DNA from: Moniliophthora roreri | Taxonomy: Eukaryota; Basidiomycota; Agaricomycetes; Agaricales; Marasmiaceae | NCBI GenBank assembly: GCA_001466705.2 | Contig: LATX02000211.1 | Coordinates: forward strand, 1,054,001-1,118,000 | Length of the DNA stretch: 64,000 nucleotides | Direction of reading: 5' to 3' | In this document: piece after piece, positions 10,754 to 21,596 of the stretch | Numbering within the stretch: the stretch's first letter is position 1 | Layout: every line of letters begins with the position of its first letter | Position numbers and translations under genes: made by a program | Notes under the pieces: model-generated | Database searches by the model: none | Told to the model about the DNA's origin: nothing | Seen by the model: only the letters and a program-made list of their open reading frames with translations

Positions 10754-12118
10754 GACATAAAATACAAATTATCTAGATGAAAAGACAGTCAAACAAGGGG
10801 TGGAGGAGCCACTAGCTAGACAGTTGCCAACCGAAGGTCACAGCTAAGTGGACATGTACTATTTTTTGGAAGTATTGAGTGGCCAGAAACCACTGAACAC
10901 TGCATGGATCATTCAGCTTGTTGAATAGGTTTTGGTAGTATAGATACTTACTGTAAACAACACAGTGTTACCTGAGTTGAAGACTTGGCTGTGATAGAAC
11001 AGTTCGTGAACACACTTGTTCAGGGATGTGCATGAATACTCACAAAGATAAACATGTAATGCCAAGAGGTTCTGTTTTACTGTAACATACTCATCATCAG
11101 ACTTCATGGATGGGTGAAAGCCAAATCTAGGACACTCACCAGAGCTGGCTCATGAGACTGATCATGAGGCCCTGTTGAATACGAGATGGTTAATGAGTTG
11201 CAATATAGTAATATGTCTAACCTAGAAAAGACCCACTTTTATTTATTCTACACTACTTTTGAGTTGGAATACTTTAATATGACACAAGATAACAGGTAAT
11301 AAGGACTAGAGTGAGCTCAGTCTGCTAGTCATTGCCTTAGAGAAGCTATAGTACCTTGGAAAGTACGAAGAGCTATATGATATGCTATACAGAGGTATTG
11401 AAGCTGTACTTTCTGACTTATCTATGTATCAGATCTAAAACGGATCACTCCTGAAACCTGTAGGGAACCTAACTATGGCCCAATGAATGCATTGGCTAGT
11501 TAACCAAGCTATCCAAGTGCTATCAATGGGATTTTAATTTCTACTTTATCTTTCTATGACATCTGCAAAGTGCAATCTGCAGTCAAACAGTACAGAAGGT
11601 ACTTAGAGGAGACATCAAAACAGAAGGACAACTCAGAACAGGAACAATCATAGAACGATCCTCCTCTGAAGTTAATATATGGATCAGAGTCAAAGCAGGT
11701 GATCTCTTAATAAAGAATTCACCGGCAGCTAAACAATACGTAATAAGCTAACTAGGTATAAAGTCATCTCAGAACAATGGAAATCACTTCCGAAGGACCT
11801 CTACTACCTACAGACAGATACTCCGAGACATACAAAGAATAGCTAACACACAAGAAGTCCTAAATAAGACCAAGTGTGCACTGTCAAAGGAGATAGAAAC
11901 AGTAACAGCATGTTCTGACCTTGGAAATTTTGGCATCTAGGCTTCTGCTGATGTGAGGATACTGGAAAAGGGAAATGCTGTAAAGAGATGGGATGGATAC
12001 AGCCATCCGCTTGTAGATACCCTACCTAGAAAAGAGAAAATACAAATTATAGAGCCCAGAATGCCTGGAAACATAGATACCCATGTGGATATGGTCAGAT
12101 ACCCTAGTGGCCAGACTC
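10754..12118. other. AT-rich flank without recognisable gene
   Basis: Before the Gypsy insertion this DNA was continuous with the sequence ending at 3684. Only short open frames occur and none looks protein-like. If 1-302 and 12119-12962 are the LTRs of one element, this would be part of its internal region. Confidence 0.4.
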
Positions 12119-12962
12119 TGTGACATCCGAATATTCCCTCTTTTAGTATCTCCATCACTTGTTTATCATTTCCTGAATTATCAGACCTTATTTATATTTT
12201 TCTGTAGATATATTCCTTAGACTGTATATAAGGACAGCTAGATATTCATACATACTCAAGTAACTCTGCCCCCTCTGATTGTGAATACATGAAGAGTTTG
12301 TTTGGTGTATAAATTTGTGTGCCATTCCAGTTTTGCTTCCTCACTACAGGCTCTGGAGATTGGTCCTGAGTGACTCCAGAGAGATAGACATCTGATAACG
12401 AACTTGCATCATAAGAGATAAGAGTAACATCTTGAGTGTGTTGTCACGCTCTTCTAAGAGAAACTTTACACCAAGAAGGAGCCTTGAGCACTTGGAGTGT
12501 GGCCTGTGTGTGTATCAGGTTGTGACACACTTAGAGTCTTAGCAAGGGGTGTGCCTGCACTGAACTCTTTGTAGAAATTGGTCTAGGACCTTTTCCAGTA
12601 CACTGTGTGCTGTAGTTATCTTGAAGAAGTCTTGAACTCCATAGGGTCAGACTATATTGGCTATTGAGTCTTTGTACAGGACTGTAGCTCTTGTGTTTGT
12701 GCTTTGTGCACTGTGTTCTTTGTGTTTTGTGTGTGTGTTTGCTCAATAAACCCATTTTAAACCCATCTATACACTTCTGGAGGTGAACACTTTGAAGTAG
12801 AACACTTCAATAAGAGAGAATCAACCTAGCTAAGAGTTTCATTGGCATTTTAAGTGTGGTAACTCTGATCACATCGATCCACACTTGCACAACAAACTGA
12901 GTTAGACTTTTGGAGGTTATCTTTTGGGTAGTTTTCCACTAGTCTTATCTTAGACAAATTAA
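12119..12962 (+). repeat. LTR of family A (solo or 3' LTR)
   Basis: The last 303 bp repeat the window's first 302 bp. The proposed start TGTGACATCC at 12119 is the nearest TG-start, and the copies diverge just after GACAAATTA, so the ends are approximate. A possible promoter (TGTATATAAGGACAG near 12224) and a poly-A-like signal (CAATAAACCC near 12744) lie inside, as expected of an LTR. I could not find a target-site duplication: GACTC precedes it and does not recur after it. Confidence 0.55.
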
Positions 12963-13524
12963 CAGGTAATGTGTGGGACTTACCAGAATCAATGCCATCG
13001 TTCAGAAACCACTCAGAGACTCGTAAGAGAGATGCTGCTTAAGAGGACACCCTTGGTTCTGTCAGCTTGATAAGGATGGTTTTTGCCTTCGTCAACTTGA
13101 TGTGTGCTTTGTGAGGTGAACACTTTCAGTATGGACACATAGATCCTGTCCAAAATAAGGTGCTGCAAGTAGAGGTTAGCAGAGCTTACAAGATCAGCAG
13201 ATAGCACATGCATCTGAGCATTTTCATTCCATCCAAACCACCTGGACTAACTACTATCTAAATAAATCAAGGTGACTGATGTCTTTGCAGAGGCTTCGCG
13301 TCAATATGAGAGTCGGCAACAATATTGGTGAACTGGTGATGATGATGTGTCAGAGTAATAAGCAAGTACAAGAATTTTTTCCAAGTCCACACATCATTTG
13401 GGTACAGGCCCTAGGAGGAAATATAGAGAGAATATCTGGAGGATACATGGATCCTGTTAAAATCATGCCAGTGGTGAAATCACATGAGGATGTTGCAAGA
13501 ATGTCAGCTGAATCATCAGATTCT
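12963..13524. other. Intergenic or repeat-derived stretch
   Basis: Between the LTR and the inverted duplication. An open frame of 101 codons at 13279-13584 runs into the repeat arm. It has no recognisable motif and its end is shared with repeat sequence, so I do not call it a gene. Confidence 0.35.
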
Positions 13525-14425
13525 TATGCTGTTCCATTTGTACATTTATTCAGACAGCAAGATTTTTTGGAAACAGCAAGATAAATGTCAAATAGCATGA
13601 GTATTCCTGTGAGTCAAGTGAAATTGGAGCATGAGAAAAAAGGGTGATGGCCGAGATTTTTTTCTTTTTTTGTGTCTTTGTTCCTCATCAATATCAATCA
13701 ACTTAACCCACAACATCCACCATATAGGCAGCTGCAGGGAACAGGATGGTGTAATTAGCCTACTACTCGACAGTGTTTTGGCTCAAAGGTATGCTTTAGC
13801 AGCTCTTTGGATCCATTGACATTACTAACCCATCTTGTTGACATGTGTAACGGTATATATAGTATTACAAAAAAATAAGTAATTGGTGGTTCATTTCAAA
13901 TGCAAGAAGTCTGACCTCACAGCTCTATATAATACCCAAGTGCCAGACAGCCTCTGCTCAGAATCTTCAACCAACTGAGATCATCCTGACCTGCACTGTT
14001 TTTCAAGCTCTCCAAAGCCACTTCAAAGTGGTCATAATTCATCTTTCATCTTCATATAGGCATTGCTATTCCCATCAAAAGTTGACCAGTTGGTAACTGT
14101 AAGGTGATCAAGCCCAACAAGATGTTAGTAGATGTTATCAGACAACAAATCCACAAAAACCTGACATGCACTTAACATTTTCTGTATGGCTATATCTCAT
14201 GAGTCGACCCTAGAGCATTGTTATCCTTACACTAAACATTCTATGTACCGTAGCTCGCCATGTTGTTAGAGTGACCTCCTCATTTCATAGCAGAAGGGTG
14301 AAGACTGTTGGAGTTGGGCAGAGGGTTAGGGCTAAGGGTATTGGTCACTCTTGTGGGCACAGTCGGAGTTTGAGATAGACAAGGTCTTTCGGTACATAAG
14401 TTGTACTCAGTAGCACCTATAATGT
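13525..14425 (+). repeat. Left arm of a large inverted duplication
   Basis: About 900 bp. Its outer 670 bp are the inverted complement of 16193-16846 (for example the TGTACATTTATTCAGACAGC block near 13540 against GCTGTCTGAATAAATGTACA at about 16803-16822). The inner 230 bp are the inverted complement of 15028-15262. Differences between arms are mostly transitions, with CG in the right arm where the left arm has TG or CA. Confidence 0.85.
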
Positions 14426-15027
14426 ATTCTAGTACCTCATCAATATATACCTAATTATCAGATGCTATCAGACATGATCAGATGAAAACTGACACCTGGA
14501 CATTATCTGATGCTATCAGACAAGGTTGGGCATTGTCTGATGACATCAAATAACATCTGATAAAACCTCACTGGGCCTCAGAGGTCATAACATCAACCAT
14601 GTACACAAACTGACATTCTCTAGTACCAACAGCATTCCATAGGATTTAGAAGATGCATCTTGTCAGAAATAAGGATCACAGAAACCAAGGTATGCACCAA
14701 TAGTTCGATAGCTGAATCCCGATTCACTACCTTGGCCTCTGTTCCAGCCTAGCCTAGATAGTCTTCTCTGAATCCTGTTTCTATAAGACTAGTATATATC
14801 AAGGTTAGTGACTCCGCCCAGACCAAGGCCATTGTTGTCATTAGAAGTTGATATCAATAAGCTGATGGAGTCCAGATTATTTTTTGTGCTATTTTCATTT
14901 TTAAATTTCTTTGCTTGCTGCTCAGTACCAAATTTCTCTCACACAAGACACAATAATTCTCACAATCTCAAATCTCTTGCTTGTTTCCAAGAAATCTCAC
15001 TGTCTGAATAAATGTACAAATGCAACA
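14426..15027. other. Loop between the inverted arms
   Basis: About 600 bp. It contains several copies of a TCTGATG / GATGCTATCAGACA motif (near 14460, 14505 and 14535). Near 14950-15025 there is a third, plus-oriented copy of the end motif CTGTCTGAATAAATGTACAAA, otherwise found at both outer ends of the duplication. No gene seen. Confidence 0.45.
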
Positions 15028-15262
15028 GCATATATGGGTGCTACTGAGTACAACTTACATACTGAAAGACCTTGTCTATCCTCAAATCCCAACTGTGCCC
15101 ACAAGAGTAACCAATACTCTTGGCCCTAACCCTCTGCCCAACTCCAACAGTCTTCACCCTTCTGCTATGAAACGAGGGGGTCACTCTAACAACATGGCAA
15201 GCTACAGCACATAGAATGTTTAGTGTAAGGATAACAATGCTCTAGGGTCAACTCACAAGATA
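15028..15262 (-). repeat. Right arm, inner segment
   Basis: Inverted complement of about 14190-14425, including the CTCTAACAACATGGCAAGCTA and GGTCAACTCACAAGATATAG blocks. The match stops abruptly at about 15262, where an insertion begins, and resumes at 16193. Confidence 0.8.
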
Positions 15263-16192
15263 TAGTCATATATTAAAAGTGGTTCAGTGCCATTGTCCAG
15301 GTCTTCTCCAAGGGGCCTGACACATCAAAAGATCTTTAGTTTCACAAAAATGACAAGTAAATAATACATGTACCTCACCTGTACCATATTTCACTCTGGT
15401 CTATGTTAGTATTCCCTGCATTGTATCTTGAATCATCAAGTTTCATCTTGAGAAGGAGAAAGAGTGGACTAAGGCCAGGAAGTTGGGATGGTGGCAGTTA
15501 GAAAGAAGCAAGGGTGGGGAAATTCAGGAGAATTTGCACACTAGGGTGTGGTGACTAATTCCATGGTGTGTTAGTAGCATTGTTACTCACATTGACCTTT
15601 TGGAGGGTCATTATTCACCTAGTTAATAACATGTTATTAACATTCGCAAGAATTAGGTTATTAACAGGTGAAAAAAGGCATTTTTCACATATTATTAACA
15701 TTTCTAGGAGTGAATAATTGGCCTGGGCAGCAGATATTGAATACAAAGATAGGGATAGCATGAGCTCGTGAGTCGCAGTCACTGGCTGCAGTTGTGTGTG
15801 CATGCAATGTATGGAGTTCCAGGCCCCAATGCCCAGGCACCCATTATGGAAAGTTTCCACAAGAATGGTCCCTGTTTGGCATTCACTTCAAAAGCACTGA
15901 GCAGCCTACTTGAACTTGGTCCCCTGCCACTCTCTTCACAATTGAATTATTCACATATATTCACATGGGGTCTGAAAGCCCTTCATTAATAACTTGTTAC
16001 TAACACAAACAAATTATTCACACATGTGAGCAAATGTTGCATTATTCCCCATACCCTATTGCACACAGACAGAAGGCACAAGTTTCTAAGTCCATCTCAA
16101 GCCATGTTCTTTTCTACAGTCTCATTTTGTTATGCTCCAAGTTGGTAGCTGGGGAAGAAGCTGTCAAGTGAGGTTAATCAGACCGACATCAG
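15263..16192. mobile_element. 930-bp insertion splitting the right arm
   Basis: The left arm is continuous where the right arm is interrupted, so this block was inserted after the duplication or was lost from the left arm. It has no coding capacity I recognise. Palindromic TTAATAAC sequences inside suggest a MITE-like or foldback element. The edges show no clear terminal inverted repeat or target duplication, so its class is open. Confidence 0.4.
15608..15720. repeat. Imperfect hairpin with a perfect 20-bp palindrome
   Basis: GTTAATAACATGTTATTAAC at 15622-15641 is its own reverse complement. Around it, ATTATTCACCTAG at the left pairs with CTAGGAGTGAATAAT at the right, giving a foldback of about 110 bp. 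Similar TTAATAAC..ATTATTCAC words recur near 15985-16050. Confidence 0.6.
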
Positions 16193-16846
16193 AAAATGTC
16201 AGGTGCATGTCAGGTTTTCACAGATTTGTTGTCTGATAACATCTACTAACATCTTGTTGGGCTTGATCACCTACAGTTACTGACTGGTCAGCTTTTGATT
16301 GGATAGTGATGTCTATACGAAGATGAAAGATGAATTATAACTGCTTTGAAGTGGCTTTGGAGAGCTTGGAAAACGGCACACTTCAGGACGATCTCAGTTG
16401 GTTGAAGATTCTGAGCAGAGACTATCCAGCACTTGGGTATATCATATACAGCTGTGAGGTTGGACTTGCATTTGAAATGAACTGCCAATTACTTGTGTTT
16501 TTTGTAATACTATATATACTGTTACATATGTCAACAAGATGGGTTAGTAACGTCAATGGGTCCAAAGAGCTGCTGAAGCATACCTTTGAGCCCAAACACT
16601 GTCGAGTAGTAGGCTCATTACACCATCCTGTTCCCTGCAGCTGCCTGTGTAGTGGATATTATGGGTTAAGTTGATCGATATTGATGAGGAACAAAGACAC
16701 AAAATAATCTCGGCCATCGCCCTTTTTTCTCGCGCTCCGATTTCACTTGTCTCACAGGAATACTCGCGCTATTTGACAATTATCTCGCTGTTTTCAAAAA
16801 ATCTCGCTGTCTGAATAAATGTACAAACGGAACAGCATATAGATTC
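16193..16846 (-). repeat. Right arm, outer segment
   Basis: Inverted complement of about 13525-14190. An open frame of 114 codons (16330-16674, plus strand) lies here, and its first 40 or so residues are also readable, with changes, in the left arm. This may be a relic of a coding sequence carried by the duplicated repeat, but no family is recognisable. Confidence 0.8.
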
Positions 16847-17354
16847 TTCCCACATTCTCCTCAGCGATAATCTAACGTTTCACGCAGTGCTGTATTTTCA
16901 TGTCCAGGTCCTTCGGTCAATCTACTTTTGTCTCAGTCTTTCTTTTAGTTGATGTGTCGATTATTCCTTTTTATCGTATCCTTAGCACTTATCCTGTATA
17001 TGATAGTTTTCTCAAATCATTCCCATCTCGCTGGCTTATCAGACTCGCTATGCACATCACAGACTTTCTTTGGCATGGAAGAGAATGATCATTAACCATT
17101 GATCATTATTCCGATATTATGAAAGTAAGTATGTGTGGCAAATGCAAGCGAAACACGGAGCGTGACGGGCAGCAGTAGGATAACAGCACTGTAGACATAA
17201 GTATGGATGATGAATATGCGTAATTGGGATGCTATGAAACAAAAGTATAAGGATATGCGTGCAAGGCGGAACCAAAAATGACAGACAGTACAGAAATATC
17301 TAGTTTTTGAGGATTATTTTACATACTACTTGCCAAAACATGGGGGTCTTGAGA
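16847..17354. other. Intergenic stretch downstream of LOS1
   Basis: About 500 bp between the repeat island and the 3' end of the exportin gene. A 62-codon open frame at 16900 has no support. This is the boundary between repeat-rich and gene-rich DNA. Confidence 0.4.
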
Positions 17355-20300
17355 CTACGAACGTGAAGAGCGAACAAAATCGGTAAAGTATTTTCGGAAG
17401 GCTCTTGGATCAAGGTCCTTAAGTTTCGTAGTGAACTCCATGGCAGTCTCTGGTGGCCAGTTCTGGGAGGGAAGGAAAACGTTGAGGAAATAGTTATACG
17501 CTTCGGGCCCTCGGGTTTTACAGACGATCTGAAAAAAGTTTGCAATCTCATGAAGGACCTGAGAAAAATCATTAGCAAAAATCACCTTATGGGAGACTAA
17601 AAGATGCTTACAACGGTGACCTGTCCGTCTTTGAGATTGAGATTGGGAACAGAGGGTACGCTGAACGCCGTCGGGACCAGACGCTCGTAGATGTATCGCT
17701 CGAATCCTGGTAGTCCGACGTCGTTCAATGGGTTGTGGTTGATATTACCATTGGACGCTGGTGGCGCAGATGGCTGATTCAGCCCGGCCCAGGCAGTAAC
17801 ACAACGTGCCAAGAATGTAAAGGCTGCTTTCTGGTTTGGAGGATCCGAGACATCTTCTGAAAGCATCCGCATCGTCTCCATTAACGAGTCGAATGAGGGG
17901 TTGTTACCTAGGAAAAAGTTGTCAATGGTTGAAAGTTGCAAGGTACATAGGGACGTACGTGGTGAGATGAAGACACCTTGTAGGCCCGCCGACATGATAG
18001 ATGTGAGTAATGCCAGGTACGCCTTCTTGGTGTCGGAATGTGCTCGCTCATCGTCTGATCCCGAGACAGGTTGACTTAAGCTTACGGAAATGTGTGCTGC
18101 AAGAGGGCCAACAAGCTGATCTAGCACATCAAACATATCATCCTAGTGTAGAAATGAGTGATGCAAACAAATAAGGTCAAGTTGGGAGCTCTTACCCGCA
18201 ATTTGAAGATGAGCAAAGCAATGAAGTTCATGAAGTCGACGAGCTCTGACGGCTCAAAGTGAACTAGGAGGTTGGACATGAGTTGCGGAATGAAGTGAGT
18301 GACTGTGGGCCCAGCAGTTGCAAGGATACGAGCAAACGCAAATCGTGTCTATTTGAAGAAACTCGTGAACACGGCCTGTATGAAGAGGAAGACGGATCTT
18401 ACAGCGTCTCGAGCGACCTTGAAGATGTTCATATTCTCCAAACACACCAATATCGCCTGCGCAACCTCGGCGAAAACGTCCAGCGGGGGTAGGATATACC
18501 CAGCAGGCAAAGGTGACGGGTAATCTGGGAAGCCTTTTGCGATATTTCCCAGCGCCATGATGATATGATGGAGTTTGACGATCGAGTTATAATCCTGGTT
18601 TCCATTCGCCCTATACGCCTGCAGTGCTTCGGAAAGCTCATCCATCAACGGCTTAACAAAGGAAAGAAGCAGCGACTTTTGCTGGTCGGGAGTTTTGAAC
18701 AACAGCGAGCAGAGAATGCCGACGGTTTCGAAGAGGTATAGCTGTGAATCGAATGTAGAGCTCTTCACTGCGTCAGACAACACGTCTACTTCTATATCCT
18801 CTGGGTTGGGCAACACAACTTCGATCGTTAGCAGATCACGAAGACTTTCCGCGATGGTCACAGAAATCTGTGGAGGTATATCATTCCTCTCCTCCTTGAT
18901 AAACCGGTAAAACAAATAGTATAGTCTCGAACGGAAAGTGGAGTTTTGATTATGAATCCCCCTACATATAGCCCGTATTAGTGTAATGAGAGGTCAAGGA
19001 TTAGGTAAACGTACCGCGAGTCTATCATTGCTTCTAATGTGGGTACGATGCATTCTTTGCGAACCTTGAAGAATTCACTATACCGAGAGACGGTCTCAAA
19101 GAACTGTAGCGCGACGGCTTGGTGCGGGTACGCCGACATTCCGGATTGAACAAGGGCAAACAAGAGTTCTCCCTGAGGTGTGAGAGGGTATACTGAATAA
19201 TCTATGCTTTTATTGGTCTCTTTGTCTGTTGACGAAGGAGCGAGGCAGAAAGCTGCACGAGATTTCCCACCGCCTGTAACAGTTCCTGCTTCAGGACTCG
19301 TTTCTACCACGCAACAAGGATCAACTCACTTTTATTGATCTCTCCGAATATGTATACCATATGTATACCCAATTCAGCCTCATTCCATTTCACCTCAACC
19401 CCATTCTTGTACGCTTCGATGGTCGATAATGCGAGGTTCCTCACAGCATCGGTGACGAGGTCTTGATCCACCACCAATACAGCATCCATGAAGTTTCGCA
19501 GTTCCTAGAGAGAATGAATTCAGCTGAAAAAACGGTTGAGTGGGTAAAGAATTGTACTTTGCGAATCTTCTCAAATTCCACATTGTCGTCGTCTTCAGGG
19601 TCATCCAGATCAGCATCTGCATCCCATTTCATCTTGTCTAATATGACCTGCAAGAGTGACGCGAGGAAAGAACGCTTCTCAGGTTCAATCGGTGCAGAAG
19701 ACAATTTCCGCTTTTTCTTGTACTATCTCCCGGGTCAGCGGTTATCCTGACAGCCAATGGATGTTCAAACAGAAACTCACGCCGGACAACACGGTTTGTA
19801 GGAAAGGGAAGACAGTAGAGCAAGTGTCATCGTACTCGTCGGCCAAGAATCGTAAAAGTATTGGAAGGATTTGGGAAAGGTGTTTGGACGCCTCAACGCG
19901 TACTTCTTCACTGGGAGCTTCCTGAGTCTCGCGTTAGCGTAACGAGCAGGCAAAGTTTAGACAGCCTCTTACCTCTAGCTTGATCAATTCTAACCCTAAC
20001 ATATTCAACAACTTCCCCAAAGCCTCGCGGTATGACTCTTCTCCTTCGTCCGTACCGTCGCCCCGCTCTATCTGCTGCTGTCGTGTCTTACTTTCAAGGG
20101 CATCTATGACTTGGCCCAGCGATAGGACTTTGATCAATTGGAGTTTATCGCTAGGTTCCTTGAGTCCTTTGCCTATGATCTTGAGTAATGCAGCGGAAGT
20201 TGCCAGACGGATGGGTAATGATTGATCGGCAAGTAATGTGAAGAGTAATGGCACAGTTGTCGGAGTGACAGTGAGGTTGATGTCGATCCAGCCTGAGGTA

Positions 20301-21217
20301 GATTAAGTAAAGAGTTGAGCAGGGGAGGATTCACCACACACCGACATAGGAAGCAAATGCTCTGATTCCCCAGTCTACGACCTCTTCTACTTGAGGCAAC
20401 TCGGTAGTATTCTGCTCTTTTTGGAGTCGTGCCATTTTCTCTGCAGCTTCCGTGACGATCGTCAGGACCGCTTCGTTGATCTGTACAGCGTCCCTTTCTC
20501 TGACAGCGTCTCTCACACGGGCATCTCGAGCATGTCGTTGAGTGGTGAACTGCCGGGCTGCCTTGATCATTTGGTCTGCAACCTCGCCTGAAATTTCGAG
20601 GATAATGTGGAAGAAGAGCAGGGAGATATGTCGATTGAAATTTGGTTGATCGTTGGGTCGCATGAGCGTGAAAAGGTCGGCGAAAAAGGTTGGCCATTGC
20701 TCCATATATGTACAGAGGAAGAACAAGGTTAAGGTATGTGAAAATTTGTTTCGAAGATCTTGAATGTAAAATAGTCAGGTCAGTTCACAGAGTAAGAGTC
20801 GAGGAAATGCGCACAAGGGGCGCCCGCCTCGGCCTGTCCATAGACATATTCGGATTGTATGTATGATACAAGAGACTGCTGTATCGTTTGAAATGTTTCG
20901 TGGTGAAAGGGTTCGAAGCTATTGAGACACAAAGTAAGCAAACTCACATCCAAGTAGAAAACAGGTGAGAGTGGCACGCACCGATTGTCCAGGAAATCAT
21001 CAAGTACTCTAAGGGCGTAAAATCGCGCCTGAGGAATGTACTTTCTCGATCCGTCTCCGTTGACTTCCGCGAAAAGAGGTAACGCAAGTCTCCAAGTTTC
21101 CGAAGCATTTTGTTGGATGGAATTAAGGTAACCTATGGCATCTTGATGTAGAGAAGATTGCGCAGGATCCGATGCGATGGTGATAGCTTGCAATATCTTT
21201 TCAATTTCTTGATCCAT
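17355..21217 (-). CDS. LOS1: Exportin-T (tRNA export receptor, Los1/XPOT)
   Basis: Karyopherin that carries mature tRNAs out of the nucleus with Ran-GTP. Read on the minus strand from ATG at 21217. The N-terminus is a HEAT-like helix pair (ILQAITIASDPAQSSLHQDA, ARFYALRVLDDFL), followed by the exportin core WPTFFADLFTLM and SLLFFHIILEISGEVADQMI. Helical repeats continue to a C-terminus with the typical LKDLDPRAFRKYFTDFVRSS. There are many short introns, for example 17559-17611, 17908-17958 and 18349-18402. The last removes an apparent in-frame TAG in a conserved segment (VARDA then TRFAFARILATAGPTV). No coding lesion seen. The upstream region holds four evenly spaced CACGTA words. Confidence 0.9.
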
Positions 21218-21444
21218 GAGCTCAGAATGAAAAAGAAAAAGAAAAAAAAAAAGTAACTTGGGACCAGCAAGGAGGATTTGACCAGAGCTCGAGAGCGATG
21301 TGACTCCAAACAACCGCGATTCAAAGATTTGCGCGGAAAAAACGTGACTCATCATCTAGTGTCACTCAGAGTCAGTGTAGCACCTTCTGTCTTCCTCGTT
21401 CTCTCTCTCTAACCACATGGCTCCTCTTGCCAAAACGAAAACGC

Positions 21445-21484
21445 CACGTACCAAGCACGTACCACGCACGTAAACTCGCACGTA
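21445..21484. promoter_or_regulatory. Four CACGTA boxes with helical spacing
   Basis: CACGTA occurs at 21445, 21456, 21467 and 21479, starts spaced 11, 11 and 12 bp, about 230 bp before the LOS1 start codon. The core is E-box-like (CACGTR), a site type bound by bHLH factors in fungi. The even spacing puts all copies on one face of the helix. Confidence 0.45.
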
Positions 21485-21596
21485 CCTCTGCGAAATACTC
21501 CCGTTGGGGCTGCCAGAAACAATGTTCTTTGTTCCAAGACTCGACATCCAAAGCCCGTTCGTGTTTTCCTCCGCTTAATCACTTCAGGCGTTCACC

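Noticed and set aside
12119..12962. Exact LTR ends with a target-site duplication
   Set aside because: GACTC precedes the proposed start but is not repeated after the end, so the boundaries are only approximate.
18349..18402. In-frame TAG in a conserved part of LOS1, suggesting a pseudogene
   Set aside because: The stop lies inside a canonical 54-nt intron (GTAAGA..ATAG) and joining its flanks restores a smooth VARDA-TRFAFARI reading.
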